From Sodiomyces alkalinus F11 (taxonomy: Eukaryota > Ascomycota > Sordariomycetes > Glomerellales > Plectosphaerellaceae), in the NCBI RefSeq assembly GCF_003711515.1, contig NW_021167079.1, positions 6,194,385-6,258,384 of the forward strand: a stretch of DNA of 64,000 nucleotides, written 5' to 3'. Both the position numbers and the translations under genes were made by a program. The notes below the pieces were generated by a model. It made no database searches. It had not been told where the DNA came from and worked only from the letters and a program-made list of their open reading frames with translations. Within the stretch, counting starts at the first letter, position 1; every line of letters begins with the position of its first letter. Below are positions 12,646 to 23,553 of this stretch, piece by piece.

Positions 12646-13376
12646 ATCACCTAATAGCCGACCCGCGGGTATATACCTTTAGGCTTATATCTGCCTCGTA
12701 TTAGTGTTATTTAATTATATTACGAAGACGTATAACCTTATCTAACTATATATAAGGCATCTATTAAGAGTTAGTAGTTACACCACCACTATTCCGCTTA
12801 ATATACCTTAACATAAGGCTTAGAACCCTATAATATATAATATATACACTTAAGAGAGGCCGCTACGAGACTAGTTAGCAGCTAATTTATTATTATTCTC
12901 CTACTAAATCACTATACTTATAATCACTATAACTATATAAGGGAATTTAACCACTACTAGGATTCCACTTTATTATATATTTAATATATTTCACGCAAAG
13001 AATAGGGAAAGGATTATATCCTAGCTCCGTAATAGGGTTTAGGATATATGCACGCGACAGACTAGCTAGTCCACTATTAGCCACCCCGCTACTACTAGTA
13101 TCTATCGTCCTATTATTACTATTTATATTAACACTATTTAAATTATCGGTATCACTATTACCACTATTATTACCTCTATTACTAGTCTACTACTAAATAG
13201 CAGGAGTTCCTCCCCCGATAGGAGTTAAGGGAGCGGACGTGTTATTATTCCCCGTACTCGACGCCTTACCGCTAGTATCCTATTAGGTTACTGTAGTGCT
13301 AATCTTTTTAGCCTAAGGCTTTTTAGACGTCTTTACTACGCCACCACCACCACTTCCCTTAGGAGGTATAGTTATC
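12646..13376 (-). pseudogene. Antisense reading frame in the 3' region of the chromovirus, unknown product
   Basis: One minus-strand frame runs about 243 codons with only RIP-type stops (TAA/TAG) before a terminal TGA. Its first third is Gly/Ser/Asn-rich (GSGGGGVVKTSKKP, then N/S-rich) and the rest is more ordinary. It lies between the chromodomain and the 3' LTR, opposite to pol. I do not recognise the protein, and the frame could be chance. Confidence 0.35.
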
Positions 13377-14412
13377 CTACTACTAATTAGCCATCACCTA
13401 TACCCCACTATTAATCTGGAAATACTTATAAGTTCGGCAAAATTCCACCCGACTATAATTCTTCTATATTAATCTATTCTATATTAGTTTCTATCTAACC
13501 GCTACCTAGCTATTACTCTCCTTCGAAGTTAAATTCTAAATTATATATACCGATAGGAAACTCGTAATAATAAAAAACGGATTCTATACGCTAAAAGAAA
13601 AACTGTATACACGTTAGCCACCCGTTAGTTCTCTGCTAAACCGCTACCTCCCCTACACGGCGACGCCCTCTATAGCTTTAGGGGAAATCCGAAAATCATA
13701 AACGGGGATACTCACAACCTCCTTAGGGAGCCTAAAGAGAGGAAAAAAAAGAAAAAAAAAAAGAAAAGAAAAAAAGGCCTATAGTCGAAAAGATCCTCTA
13801 TATAATAGAGAGGCCCCACTTATCGTACCTTCCGTTATTACTATTCACGTATAAAAAGGCAGGCATGCCTTTATTACCGGTAACGTATTTTCCTATTTAT
13901 AGAATAAATAATATAAATGTATTTAATAAACGGGAAGATATCGGCCGTTTAATAATACTACGGCTATCTAATAGTGGATAAATAGCTACTGTAAACTTTT
14001 ACTTTATACCTGTCTTTTTATAAGCATATATCCCTTATAGACTTATTTCTTTATAATAAACTTCTATAAACTACTGTCTGATTAACGGTTAGCTATCTAT
14101 AGTACGTCCTTTTATACCCTTATATATACCTAAAATAGTATACTTTATAAGGAATTTTCTCTTTATTCTTCTCTCCTAAAAATATCCTCCAGTACCACTA
14201 TTAGAGGTTAGGATATCCTCTAAGATTTTAGCTCCACCGTTACTTAATGATAGATTACCTGCTACTTTATTTTCTTAAGCTCCGACCTACGTATCGCCGA
14301 TAGTACTATTAACCCTCGCCTTACCCGACGATCACTACTCGCCCTATAGTTACTCCCTAATTAATTATAGCCTAAGGATAGGCCTTATTCTAGTAAGACG
14401 CAGCCTATTAGG

Positions 14413-14702
14413 TGTAGGATATAAGGAAGACTTAGGAGGTACCTGGATATAGTAGTGGACTACCGGCTAACTAATAAGTGGATATTTATTATATAAGACG
14501 GAGAGCTAGACTATTCTGGAAAGAAGGGGTTAGCGATTATCTCTTCTCTACACTATCACCTACCTTTAAGATACTCTTTCTATCGACCACTAGTTAATCT
14601 ATAGTTAGCCTCCTCTTATATAAGACTATAATCCTTATCTATCACTCCCTATCGTCTCTAGTCCTTATCCTTTCGGGGTAGACCAAGATCTCCTTCTTAA
14701 CA
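14413..14702 (+). repeat. 3' LTR of the chromovirus
   Basis: 290 bp, starting TGTAGG and ending CTTAACA, so the canonical TG...CA ends are still present in this copy. It is colinear with 6,146-6,435. Confidence 0.92.
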
Positions 14703-14975
14703 CCGGGACCCTAAGTGTCTCTCGGACTTCCGGACGATACTATAGAAGGCCGTAGCACTATGCTCGGATTCTCTATAGCGTAACGTCCTCGGATGGCTAG
14801 ACGGCCTATTAAGCGGAAGAACCGGCGAAGTAATAGAATACCGTGGTTTACCGTCTCCCCCTAATATATCTCCGTTATTTTATAACGTATACTCCTTTCC
14901 TTCCCCTTCCTCCTTTTCCCTTCTTCCCTTTCTCTTCTTTCCTATCTATCGTGAACACTATCGCCGCTAGAGGAC

Positions 14976-15010
14976 GCCCGCGGGATGTAGGGCTTACGTC
15001 GCCCGGGGCA
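14976..15010 (+). repeat. GC-rich direct repeat, left copy
   Basis: The 35-bp segment beginning GCCCGCGGGA and ending GTCGCCCGGGGCA recurs at 17,858-17,891 with two transitions and one indel. The pair brackets 2.9 kb that includes the decayed frame at 15,840-17,400 and may mark the ends of one element. Confidence 0.7.
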
Positions 15011-15301
15011 GATACTCGTAGACGAAAGCCGTTATATAGCTAAAGTCCGATAGCCGCCGGCGAATAGCGAGACCTATACGAGTATCGTAAGAATAAGGTA
15101 ACCCTATCGCGAGAGACGAAATCAGCTATAGGTCAAGCACTTAGAAAGGATAGCTAGCTTACTAGAATCGTTAGATACCGGAAGAAGCTATCGAGGCGTA
15201 GGAACTAACTAATGTCTTTAAGGATAGATAAAGACCTTAGTTAATCTAAGGATAGCCTTAAAGAAGATAGAGGTTCCGAGGGCGCTATAGCTAGGCAATA
15301 T

Positions 15302-15350
15302 TAAAGAACCGCGAGTGTTAAAGAACCGCGAGACGCTAAAGAACCACGAG
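15302..15350 (+). repeat. Triple 17-18-bp tandem repeat
   Basis: The unit TAAAGAACCGCGAG begins at 15,302, 15,319 and 15,337; the third copy has a C in CCACGAG. Confidence 0.85.
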
Positions 15351-15839
15351 GTACACGGCGGAACCAGAAGACTAAGGGTTACGGGGTAAGCCGGCGATAT
15401 AATATAAGACGAATATCACCGCCGCCCTAGGTAATGACCGTGAACCCTAGGAAACTATAAGGAACGGCAGGAATAGAAGCACTATAACCTATACGTGCCT
15501 TCTATCGGCCGCCGCAGTTATAGTTACCACGGCGCTCTACACGGCGCTAGGAAAAATAATATCGCTCCTATAGCGTGTAGCTCTTATTTCCCTCTTATTC
15601 ATAATCTCTCTAATGTTTCACTATCAATTCCTAAATCGTTTACTATTATTCCTATAGTATTCCACTTATAATTATCGTCTTATAACGTATACACTTCTTC
15701 TATATCCTTTCCCTTTTCTTTAGTATAGCGGGACCGCACGGCGGATACCGCACTTCCCTATACCGCCGTAACCGTTTTCGAGCGCGGCTAAGTCCTATTT
15801 CGCAGTTAAGTTCCCTAGCCACTAGCAGCCGTCTAAGGA

Positions 15840-17400
15840 CGACGACTATAAAAAGCTATTTAAGAAGTTCTTTAAGAGTAGTAAAAAGATCGGCTAAGGT
15901 TTTTAGAAGGAAGGCTACTTTCGTGCTATTACGTTATACGGAGGCGAAGAACGCCTAAAAACCGAACTATCCACCCTCGGCACCCGCTTCGAGCTATAGA
16001 AGCAGGGTTATAAGGCGAAGATCCAGGCGTTCCGCTAGTATACCGAGGAATACGGCTATACCGACCCAGAGACGCGGGATCTTAACCACACGGTCTTTAT
16101 CCCCCCCGAGTATCCTAAGGTTTACTAGGTCGTCTCCCTCTCCGAGGCATACACTATTATCCGCCGATTCCCCTAGCCGGACTACCTGCTAAAAGCTAAT
16201 AGAGACCTCGTAGGCTAGGAATATCCGGAAGAGCCGTTTAAGACGTTTATTATAACCCGCGAGCGTAATTACGCCGGAAGGTTTACTAAGACGCCGTAGA
16301 AACCCTAGACGTCTAACGCCGATAGCCCTACTATCACCTCCGGCTAGCGTATAACCGTATTTATCGACCTTAAAGCCGAGGCAGAGGCTACTAACGCCGT
16401 AGCCGGCCCGTTATCCGCCCATGCTCCTTAGGGTAAGACCTCTAAGAAGTTAGTAAGTTCGATAGTTCCCGGTTTTATACTATAATATATCCGAGATTAC
16501 GTATACCTCTCTAAAGCCGTCTACGACGTAGTCCTTATAGAAGCTAAGGGAACGGTAGTGTATATAGACCTTAAAAGAAACCTCGGGCAATACGCCTAAT
16601 AAGCTAATATTACTAATAAGCTTATCCGTAAATTTCTCCACGGCCTCCCGACTAAGAAGGGTAAGGAGCTAGTCCGGATTATACTAACTATCTAAGAGTT
16701 CCTCGCTATAGTCCGTACTAGTAAAGAACCTAGCCTTACGCTAGCTATTAAATATACCGTACCGTCTAATGCTATTAAGTAGCTAGCTAAACGTGTAATC
16801 GGGTCTATAAACACGGAGAAGGCCCTACACGATATTATTAAAAATATAGCCGGGCGTTTACGTATTACGGGCATCTAAGCCACTAAGGAATCCGTTACTA
16901 AGGACGACTAGGTCGTTAATATTATCCGCTAGCGCGGCCACGCGGTAGTATTACCCGTTCCCGCGGCCACGCGGTAGTATTACCCGTTCCCGCGGCCACG
17001 TTTATACTCGTCACGCTCTAAGAGGGAGCCACCAGGAATAACGTATAGAACGCCGTAGATCTCCTAACACTACTAACGATATAGCGTATAGGTCGTATAG
17101 TGGCTATCGCCCCCCTTACCGATAACGGATAACTCACTAATATACGCCGAGAAGCCTTAGTAAATATACTAACTACCGACCCGGAAAAGGCTATCTCTAT
17201 CGTCCGATACTACGTCGCTCTATAAGCCGCGTAGGCCGACCGTTTAGCCGCTAACCTAAAGGAGACGTATATCGGCGACCGCGCCGAGCTTAAGGCTCGC
17301 GCCGCGGAGTTTACTATAGACGAAACGGCCCTAGCTATAAACACGCCGCTAGACTAATAGGGTATTCTAATAATTAAGCCGTAGCCCGCTAATGATAACG
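15840..17400 (+). pseudogene. RIP-decayed long reading frame, unclassified transposon protein
   Basis: One plus-strand frame remains readable for about 500 codons, with stops only at TAG/TAA. The composition is protein-like and Lys/Glu/Arg-rich, with runs such as DDDYKKLFKKFFK at the start and IRKFLHGLPTKKGKELV near 16,620-16,680. It may be a Gag-type protein. I cannot name a family. A 29-bp tandem repeat interrupts its distal part. Confidence 0.5.
16934..17000 (+). repeat. 29-bp tandem repeat, 2.3 copies
   Basis: Two identical 29-bp units (16,934-16,962 and 16,963-16,991) are followed by nine bases of a third. The unit begins GCGGCCACGC and ends CCCGTTCCC. It keeps a CpA in every copy. Confidence 0.9.
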
Positions 17401-17857
17401 ATAAGATTACTATACTGGATTAATTATATAGTTCGGTATATAGGAGACACTAGGTTTTCTCTATAATACGCGGTGATATAGATTAGCGGGACGCTATAAG
17501 GTTTTCTTTCCGCTATCTATTTATTCGCTCGCCTTAGGTTTTACTAGGGAATACGGTAAGATACGATAAAGGGTTTAGTATATTTTCCTTTTCTTCTATC
17601 TATAGGTTTACTTTATTAGGTGTATTAGGATTTTACTAAGGCACACGGTAAGATAGGAGGCCGCGGCGCCGGCACGTTTTATTTTCTTTACTTCTCTCTT
17701 CTTCGCCTAGCTAGACAGTAAGTAGTAACGGCGGCGGTCGCTATAAGAGCACCGCCGCGTAAGAAACACTTTCCTTTCTATCCTCCCTAACTACACCGCG
17801 GTTCACTAGTATAACCGTAACGCGCCTTAAGTAAGGCTATCGTAGTTACCGGGGAAA

Positions 17858-17891
17858 GCCCGCGGGACGCAGGGCTTCGTCGCCCGGGGCA
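17858..17891 (+). repeat. GC-rich direct repeat, right copy
   Basis: Partner of 14,976-15,010. It is directly followed by R1 copy 2. Confidence 0.7.
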
Positions 17892-17895
17892 TTTA

Positions 17896-18222
17896 ATACG
17901 CCCTAGATTCCACCGGGAACGCCAGGGCGTACCACAGGCGTACTATAGTATAAGCTATAGCACGCACAGGGTATACTATAAGTACCTTTAGTATATACTA
18001 TAGCTTCCCTGGGTTATACCCGCGTTCCTATACGTAAGAGCTGAGGATTCCACGGGGTTCACCCGTGGGATACTTAAGTCCCGGGGGCGCGCCCCCTTAG
18101 CTTAGAGAAGATATCTTTATTACACCGTATTTTCTATACCTAAAGGTCACCCCTCGAGAAAAAGCCTGGCTTACAGGTCCTATAGTACTGGCTGGCCAGG
18201 GATTTGCCCGTCAGGCATATTA
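17896..18222 (+). repeat. Repeat family R1, copy 2, at the edge of the gene island
   Basis: Aligned to 4,801-5,124, this copy keeps many CpA/TpG sites that read TpA in the other. For example GGATTCCACGGGGTTCACC here corresponds to GGATTCTACGGGGTTTACC there, and CGTGGGA corresponds to CGTAGGA. It ends abruptly near 18,222 where the other copies continue, so it is either truncated or it marks the boundary of the unique DNA. Confidence 0.85.
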
Positions 18223-18595
18223 TACTATATACGAGTCTATATACCCCTATACGGGCGTCTGTCTATAATTCTTTTTAGTATTTTTGGAAGTTGAAACAGA
18301 CCGTCCTGCCGCTTGCCGTAGGTACCTTACCGTACAGTACTGGAGCATGTCACGTACTGTACGGAGTACGGATGGTGGGGATGATGTTGGTCTCGGGCAG
18401 TCATCCAAAGCTAAGTGGCGCGGATCCACGTGACCACGTAGCAGGATCGGACGCTACTTCACGGCACCTCCGTGCCTAGATTGTCGTGAAGAAATCCCCA
18501 TCATAAAATCATATAACGCACTGAGGACACGATTTGCTCGACCGGGAGGATAGCCCGACAAGCTCTAGCACGCCGGTAATCTTATAACCGCAACA
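18223..18595. other. Left border of gene island and upstream region of gatC
   Basis: Composition switches within about 50 bases from TpA-rich to ordinary sequence. A perfect 11-bp inverted repeat with a 13-nt loop lies at 18,330-18,364. No convincing open frame is present; two short overlapping frames on opposite strands look like chance. Confidence 0.6.
18330..18364. repeat. Perfect 11-bp inverted repeat (hairpin)
   Basis: CCGTACAGTAC and GTACTGTACGG are separated by 13 nt. The right arm runs into the TACGGAGTA-like motif found elsewhere in the island. Confidence 0.85.
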
Positions 18596-19282
18596 ATGCC
18601 GCCTCAATTACTCCGCTGCCCGATATGCAGTCTAACCTCCCGCATCCTCCAACCCGCGCCAACTCCAACAAGAATTCGACGTGTCTCCTCCTCTCCCGCA
18701 TTGACATCTGTCTCGAGTCCCTCTAGTTCAATAACTGCAACAACAACACGAAAACCGCAGAACGTCGCGGCGAAAGACATCCTCGCCTCGCCAACCTGGT
18801 CCGTCGCCTCTCTCTTAAGCCCTCCTCCCTCCGAACAGCGACAACGGCAGCAAATCCTTCAACATGTCGGTGCCGAAATCTCTCCCGACAAGCTCCACCA
18901 CCTTCTTCGCCTCTCCGCTCTTCCTCGGCCTCCCACCCCGGCTGCTGAGTCGGCTCTCTTAGCATCCCTGCACTCGCATCTTCTTTTCGTACGCGCCGTC
19001 CAGGCCGTCGACACCACCGGCGTCGAACCCCTTCGCGCTCTACGAGACGAGACGGATCGCGGTCGCCGCGAGGCTACCATTGGGCTTACAGAGATCCGGA
19101 GTGCCCTGGAAAGTGAAGTACGTCTTGGTCATCGGAGACGCCCGAGACGCGTCCGAGACAAGGATATGCATGGGAATGATCCGGAAGTAAGGGCTGCAGA
19201 GGACTGGCAGCCTCTGAATACAGCCACCCGAACCGCAGGCAAATATTTCGTCGTACGCAGTGGAAAGGGCGAGAAAGCCTAA
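18596..19282 (+). CDS. gatC: Mitochondrial glutamyl-tRNA(Gln) amidotransferase subunit C (Gta3-type)
   Basis: A single-exon gene of 228 residues. GatC stabilises the GatA-GatB heterodimer that converts Glu-tRNA(Gln) to Gln-tRNA(Gln) in mitochondria. The N-terminal 60 residues are rich in Ser, Thr and Arg with few acidic residues, fitting a mitochondrial presequence. The GatC signature sits at about residues 96-150: a LLRLSALPRP segment followed by LLFVRAVQAVDTTGVEPL. The end (DWQPLNTATRTAGKYFVVRSGKG) has the look of the fungal Gta3 C-terminal segment. The ATG is in good context (ACAATGC), and the next gene downstream is convergent. I know the family well; the call rests on motifs and not on a search. 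Confidence 0.85.
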   Translation: MPPQLLRCPICSLTSRILQPAPTPTRIRRVSSSPALTSVSSPSSSITATTTRKPQNVAAKDILASPTWSVASLLSPPPSEQRQRQQILQHVGAEISPDKLHHLLRLSALPRPPTPAAESALLASLHSHLLFVRAVQAVDTTGVEPLRALRDETDRGRREATIGLTEIRSALESEVRLGHRRRPRRVRDKDMHGNDPEVRAAEDWQPLNTATRTAGKYFVVRSGKGEKA

Positions 19283-19631
19283 AAAGAACTAAACTATTGG
19301 TGCCAATAACATGTACATCCATGCGTGGGGCGATCTGTCGCCCCACGCAACTCCTTCCATGCGCAATATCTGCTGTCATGCTCCCCGGTGAGTAGTAGCT
19401 AAATCTACAACTATGGTTGTTGTCGACTCTTAGCTGCGTGCTGGGATATAGAATATTATAGCTAATCCGTACAAGTGACGACCAAAAGCAGCCTCTGTTC
19501 ATTCTCTCGCTGCATACCCCGACTCGACACTCTTCTTCCCATGGCCAGCAATACAAATACCCCTCTTCCTCAAATTCCCCACATCTCTCATTGAGCATAC
19601 CCATCGGCTTGGTCGAGATGTTCTCCGTAGC
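19283..19631. other. Intergenic region between convergent genes
   Basis: 349 bp that should hold the 3' ends of gatC (+) and of the DUF726 gene (-). A palindromic segment GGGGCGATCTGTCGCCCC lies near 19,326-19,343 and could form a hairpin. Nothing else is visible. Confidence 0.5.
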
Positions 19632-21993
19632 CTAACCCTGGATCTTCATCTTGTTCATGCGCGAGTCGGGCTTGCTGACATTCTCAACACTAATTTGCTT
19701 CACTGTCGTCGAAGGCTGCATGGGCAGGTGAGCCGGCTTCTGCTCCTTGGGTTTGCTGAATTTCTTGTCCTTCTTTGCAAGCGTCTCCTCGTCGCGGGCG
19801 ATTTGTGCGAGATCGAGATCCTCCCATCCGATGCCTTTGAGGATGGTGCCAATCATGTACTGGTAGCGCAGATGGCCGCTGACCGTCCGAGTGACGTTGC
19901 AGTTCTCGATCCCTTCCACACCGATGATCGCCTGTAAGCCTGAGACGCCAAATTCGAGGTTGGAAGTGCGACTCAAGAACCCGAGGACGTAGTCGCTTTC
20001 CGAGTAGACATTGACCAATCTGCCCGTCACGACACTTCTCATAACCTGCCATATTCGACCGTCGGAGGGAATGGGCGCTCCGATCATGACCACCGACTCA
20101 ACTAGGCCGAACTGCCGTCTTTCGGCCAGCGCCATCAGGCATATGTAGATGGCACGGGCGCCGAGACTGTACCCGACCAGAGATACTGGCCGGTCTCCCT
20201 GGACCTTGCGGCCGATGCACTCTGCCAAGGCCATGCCTGCTTTTTCGCATCGCACCATCGCAACTGTCCACGGGTTGTCAATGACCTTGCTAATTCTCAC
20301 CAAGTCCAGTGGCCACATGCGCTCCTTCAGATTCGAGAGAGCTATATGGCGGGAAGCAAGTTGTTAACGAACTATTTTTGCTTCTCGCATGACTGCGGCG
20401 GATTGTGCCAACTCACCACTACGCTTGCTCATCTCCTTCCTGGCGATGCCCCATGCTGCGCTCTTGATGACAAGTTCGAGCGAGGTCCCCAAGGTCGTCA
20501 AATTCTCCACTTCGTACCTCAAGGCGAAGCTTTCGGCCTGACTACCGAAACATTGGAATGGAATCACTGATGCGTCCTCTTTGGTCAGCCATCCGCCAAT
20601 TCCCACGACTACTCTCATGCGACGGTTCGCTGATGGGACGGCCCTTGCATCGCGGTAACACTCCGTTCCGTCGTTTCTGACGGGAAGGAATGCAAAGTCG
20701 GCAGAATCTTTACCGTATTGGTCGATCATTTTGCCCGCTTCCCGACCGGCGTAAATTCCGAACATGTTGCCCACGACAATTCCGTTGTGGGCGACGGTTC
20801 CAAGGAGACCAGCTGTGGCAGGTGCACTGAGCCTGATTCCCCCCATAATGCAACCGATCCCGGCAGCCGCGAGGGGTTCGGCCAGGCTACCAGCTGTACT
20901 GATCAAGGCCGCGCCAGCGGCCTTCCACTTGCGAGATTTCTTACTCTCAGAAGTCTTCTGCTGGAGAACTGCGTCGAGATCAACTCTATCAGCGGCGCTT
21001 GCCAGGCCTCGAGCCAGTCGGACCTCGTCATCATGGAGATCCCTCAGGGGTAGGCCTAGAGACGATGTGACATAAAGCATGAGAACCCGTGCAAAGCCTG
21101 AATATGATTCTAACGATAGGACGAGTAGGATTGTCGCGCGGAGAAGAAGCCTCCTTTTCTCTAGTGGAAGGGTATTGAGCCAGGTGCTCAAAGGTGGAAA
21201 GCGTCGTGCCAAATACGGATCCAACGTATTGGGTAGCGGTCTCGATGACTGACCTGGTCTCATTGTCAACTACTGAGCATAGAAGGGTTGGGCACTGGGC
21301 ATTTGCTCTCCGAACGACTGATTCAATGCGACAAGATGGCCGAACATGGCACTTACCTGGGCAGTAGTTAGCCGGGGTACTCACCCCGCCCGAGGTTCCG
21401 CCGTTTACAAGATGGCGAGTCGCCATACCCAGCATGGCTTCCCGGTCGCCTAGGTTGCCCCGTCGGATTCGGGCCGCACCCGGGCCGCCACCACGACCCC
21501 CGCGCAAGCTCGATGTAGTCATTGTTCTCGCTTCCCTTACAGAAATATCTCTGAATCGACCAAGCAGGTTGTTCTCCCACCTCTTGAACATGGCGAACAG
21601 TTCTTTCTTCAGTTCCACATGCTGTGGAGGAAGCTTCGTTCTGATAGTCTCGGAATGGCCTGAAAGTGTCGCCTCCAAATCCTTCCTGGGCGCAGACGGA
21701 TGAACTCTTTTACACGTCATGGGCGAGTTTGGCTGTCCCCTAGGGGTGGCGCTGTTGTGGGTCGAAACATGGGCTGGTGGTTGATTCTCCTTGTCCGGCA
21801 TACTGGAGTCGTTTGAAGAGAGCGGAGGATGAGTTGGCTCAAAGGCTTTCTCCAATTGTTGTTCTATTTTGTTCGTGGCCTCAATAATCAGTGCCACGAG
21901 AGCGTTTTTCTCTTCAGGGGCTAGGATGCCCGTCAGGTCGGGTTTGCCCCTACGGGGAGGGAAGGTTCGTCTGCCGCCCCGGCCACCCGGCAT
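19632..21993 (-). CDS. DUF726 / TMCO4-like membrane-associated alpha/beta-hydrolase-fold protein
   Basis: Three exons (21993-21357, 21253-20417, 20341-19632) give 727 residues with a consistent frame. The protein matches the eukaryotic DUF726 family (human TMCO4, yeast Mil1), which has lipase-like features and a poorly known role in membrane trafficking. Exon 1 has an Arg/Gly-rich start and the segment DLTGILAPEEKNAL. Exon 2 carries Gly/Ala-rich hydrophobic segments (AALISTAGSLAEPLAAAG and on) and IGGWLTKED. Exon 3 holds the nucleophile elbow GYSLGAR (Ser about 550), then SESDYVLG and SGHLRYQY, plausible sites of the Asp and His. Intron 2 (20,342-20,416) has GTGAGT, GTTAAC and TAG. Intron 1 has two phase-compatible solutions (see findings). 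I chose the ATG at 21,993 (AGGATGC); the same frame runs further upstream without another ATG. Confidence 0.85.
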
Positions 21994-23553
21994 CCTTGCT
22001 GTGGTAGAATCACGTTGCCTGAAATGGAATGGGGAAAAGCCTGAGACTTGATGGAGGACAATGCTGCCGATCAAGTGATTTTTCAACAGATCATGACCAG
22101 TTTGTTGACGACCGCAGGGTTTCCGGATCTCTGTGGGAGGAGGTGCGGCCAGATCAAAGCGAGGGCTGCGGGCTTGTTGCTGTCGTTCTGATTATATGAT
22201 ATCGTCTGGAGGCTCGAATCAGGACGAGTCCTGTTGAATATCAACAAGCAAACTGGCAGCAGGGTTGTGGTTGGGAGTAGTGCTCTGCCTTTGATTACCT
22301 ACCTGACAAGGTATCTCTGAACCGTCACAGATTCTCTATACTCTCGAAAGTGCCGGAATGGAAGGTGGTCTTCGGCTGTATTTGCCCCGATGTTGTTCCT
22401 TGGGGGATACTCGCCAGATGGTGAGATCGAAACAAGGTCTGGGAAGGAATAAGCCTGAGGGATGGTTGATTGTGATGGTCCACGCTGATGGAAAAGCAGG
22501 CGTATAATGGCACTTTCCTCGTTACAAGGACTAGGCCGCCTGTTAGAAAGCCCGTGGTTGCTGCATCAAGGGTAATACGTCTCCCGTTTTCCACAACGGA
22601 TGCTGTTGGCATTCGCGATATTCGTGACTGTAAGAGGGTAGGCCAGTAGATGCCATTGGAAGGGGTCCTTGGGTTGGAAATGAGACCAGAGTTGAGCTTG
22701 ACCTGCCCTATACTGGAGGTACCTCTTTTCCAGATAATAAGGTACTTAGGACAAAGGGGTAAGGAGTGAAAGGCGGCACTGGAAGAACTACGAGTTGGGT
22801 AAGCCGGGGTTCCTGGAGGCAGGAGGGGGCGGAAAGCGGAGGAAGTGAAGATATCTGGGACATGGGAAGGTACTAGACTACCTTACCTTTACGAGATACT
22901 TTTGCAAGATACACCTTCCTGCCTTGCTGCTGGAACAAGGGAGGAGGACTGGAGTAGTCCATGGAGACCAGGATGGTAACAGCATCAACTCGAAGGGAAG
23001 GAATGACCCTTGTGTCTTGTTTCTCACACCTGCCATGGGACATTGTAACTCAAAAGTCACAAAGCATAAGCTACGTCCTCTCATGTGCTGTGATAGTAAT
23101 CCCATTTACTCGATCATACAAGACAAAAGACCTCTCCCCTCTGCCAACTTGCTTTCAGGCATAGCATACCATCTGTAGTAGACATGATAAGGCTCATCTT
23201 ATAACCCAATCCAAAGATGCGGAGCTTGTATAAGGTACCTAGACAATGACACGCCCCAGAGTATGGGTTTTGTATGTTGATAGGCCGTGCCCATGATCAT
23301 TGTGCCAGACCTTTGGAAGATGCTGGCACCCCGCCTTGACCTCCTTTGAAGAAGTAAATGGGCATTCAAAGGGGCTGAAACAGACCAAGCATAAGGTAGC
23401 CATGAATTCAGACTATAGCCCAACGTCATGAATTGGCTAGATGCCGCTTCTATTCTATTAGCCGAACCACAGTCTGGTCTCTATTAATGCCCAGTCATTA
23501 GATTAACAGGAACCAGAGCACAGATATGTGCTATATATCGATAATCGGAGCAG
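21994..23553. other. Long intergenic region upstream of the DUF726 gene
   Basis: 1.56 kb of normal composition containing the promoter and leader of the DUF726 gene and the 3' end of the polymerase gene. Several AG acceptors just before 21,993 leave room for a spliced 5' leader. The small open frames here (95 residues or fewer) have no recognisable motif. Confidence 0.5.

Larger units (their letters stand above)
6146..14702 (+). mobile_element. Complete Ty3/gypsy chromovirus (8,557 bp), RIP-inactivated
   Basis: Two 290-bp direct repeats bound a plus-strand internal region that reads gag with a zinc knuckle, aspartic protease, reverse transcriptase, RNase H, integrase and chromodomain, which is the order of Ty3/gypsy chromoviruses. 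Stops are all TAG/TAA at Trp/Gln positions. About 2.7 kb separates the chromodomain from the 3' LTR; that is long for a chromovirus, and it holds an antisense frame. No intact protein survives. Confidence 0.92.
14703..15839. other. RIP-decayed spacer with pyrimidine tract and short repeats
   Basis: Contains a C/T-rich tract (14,890-14,950), a GC-rich 35-bp segment shared with 17,858-17,891, and a triple 17-18-bp direct repeat. I see no gene. Confidence 0.5.

Noticed and set aside
14843..15043. 66-residue open frame in the left repeat block
   Set aside because: It covers a pyrimidine tract and a GC-rich repeat; the product is Pro/Phe/Leu low-complexity.
22200..22225. GGCTCGAATCAGG resembling a tRNA B box
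   Set aside because: No matching A box, anticodon arm or acceptor pairing in the surrounding 80 bases.
22325..22612. 95-residue minus-strand frame upstream of the DUF726 gene
   Set aside because: No recognisable domain and no splice context linking it to the downstream start; more likely leader or promoter DNA.
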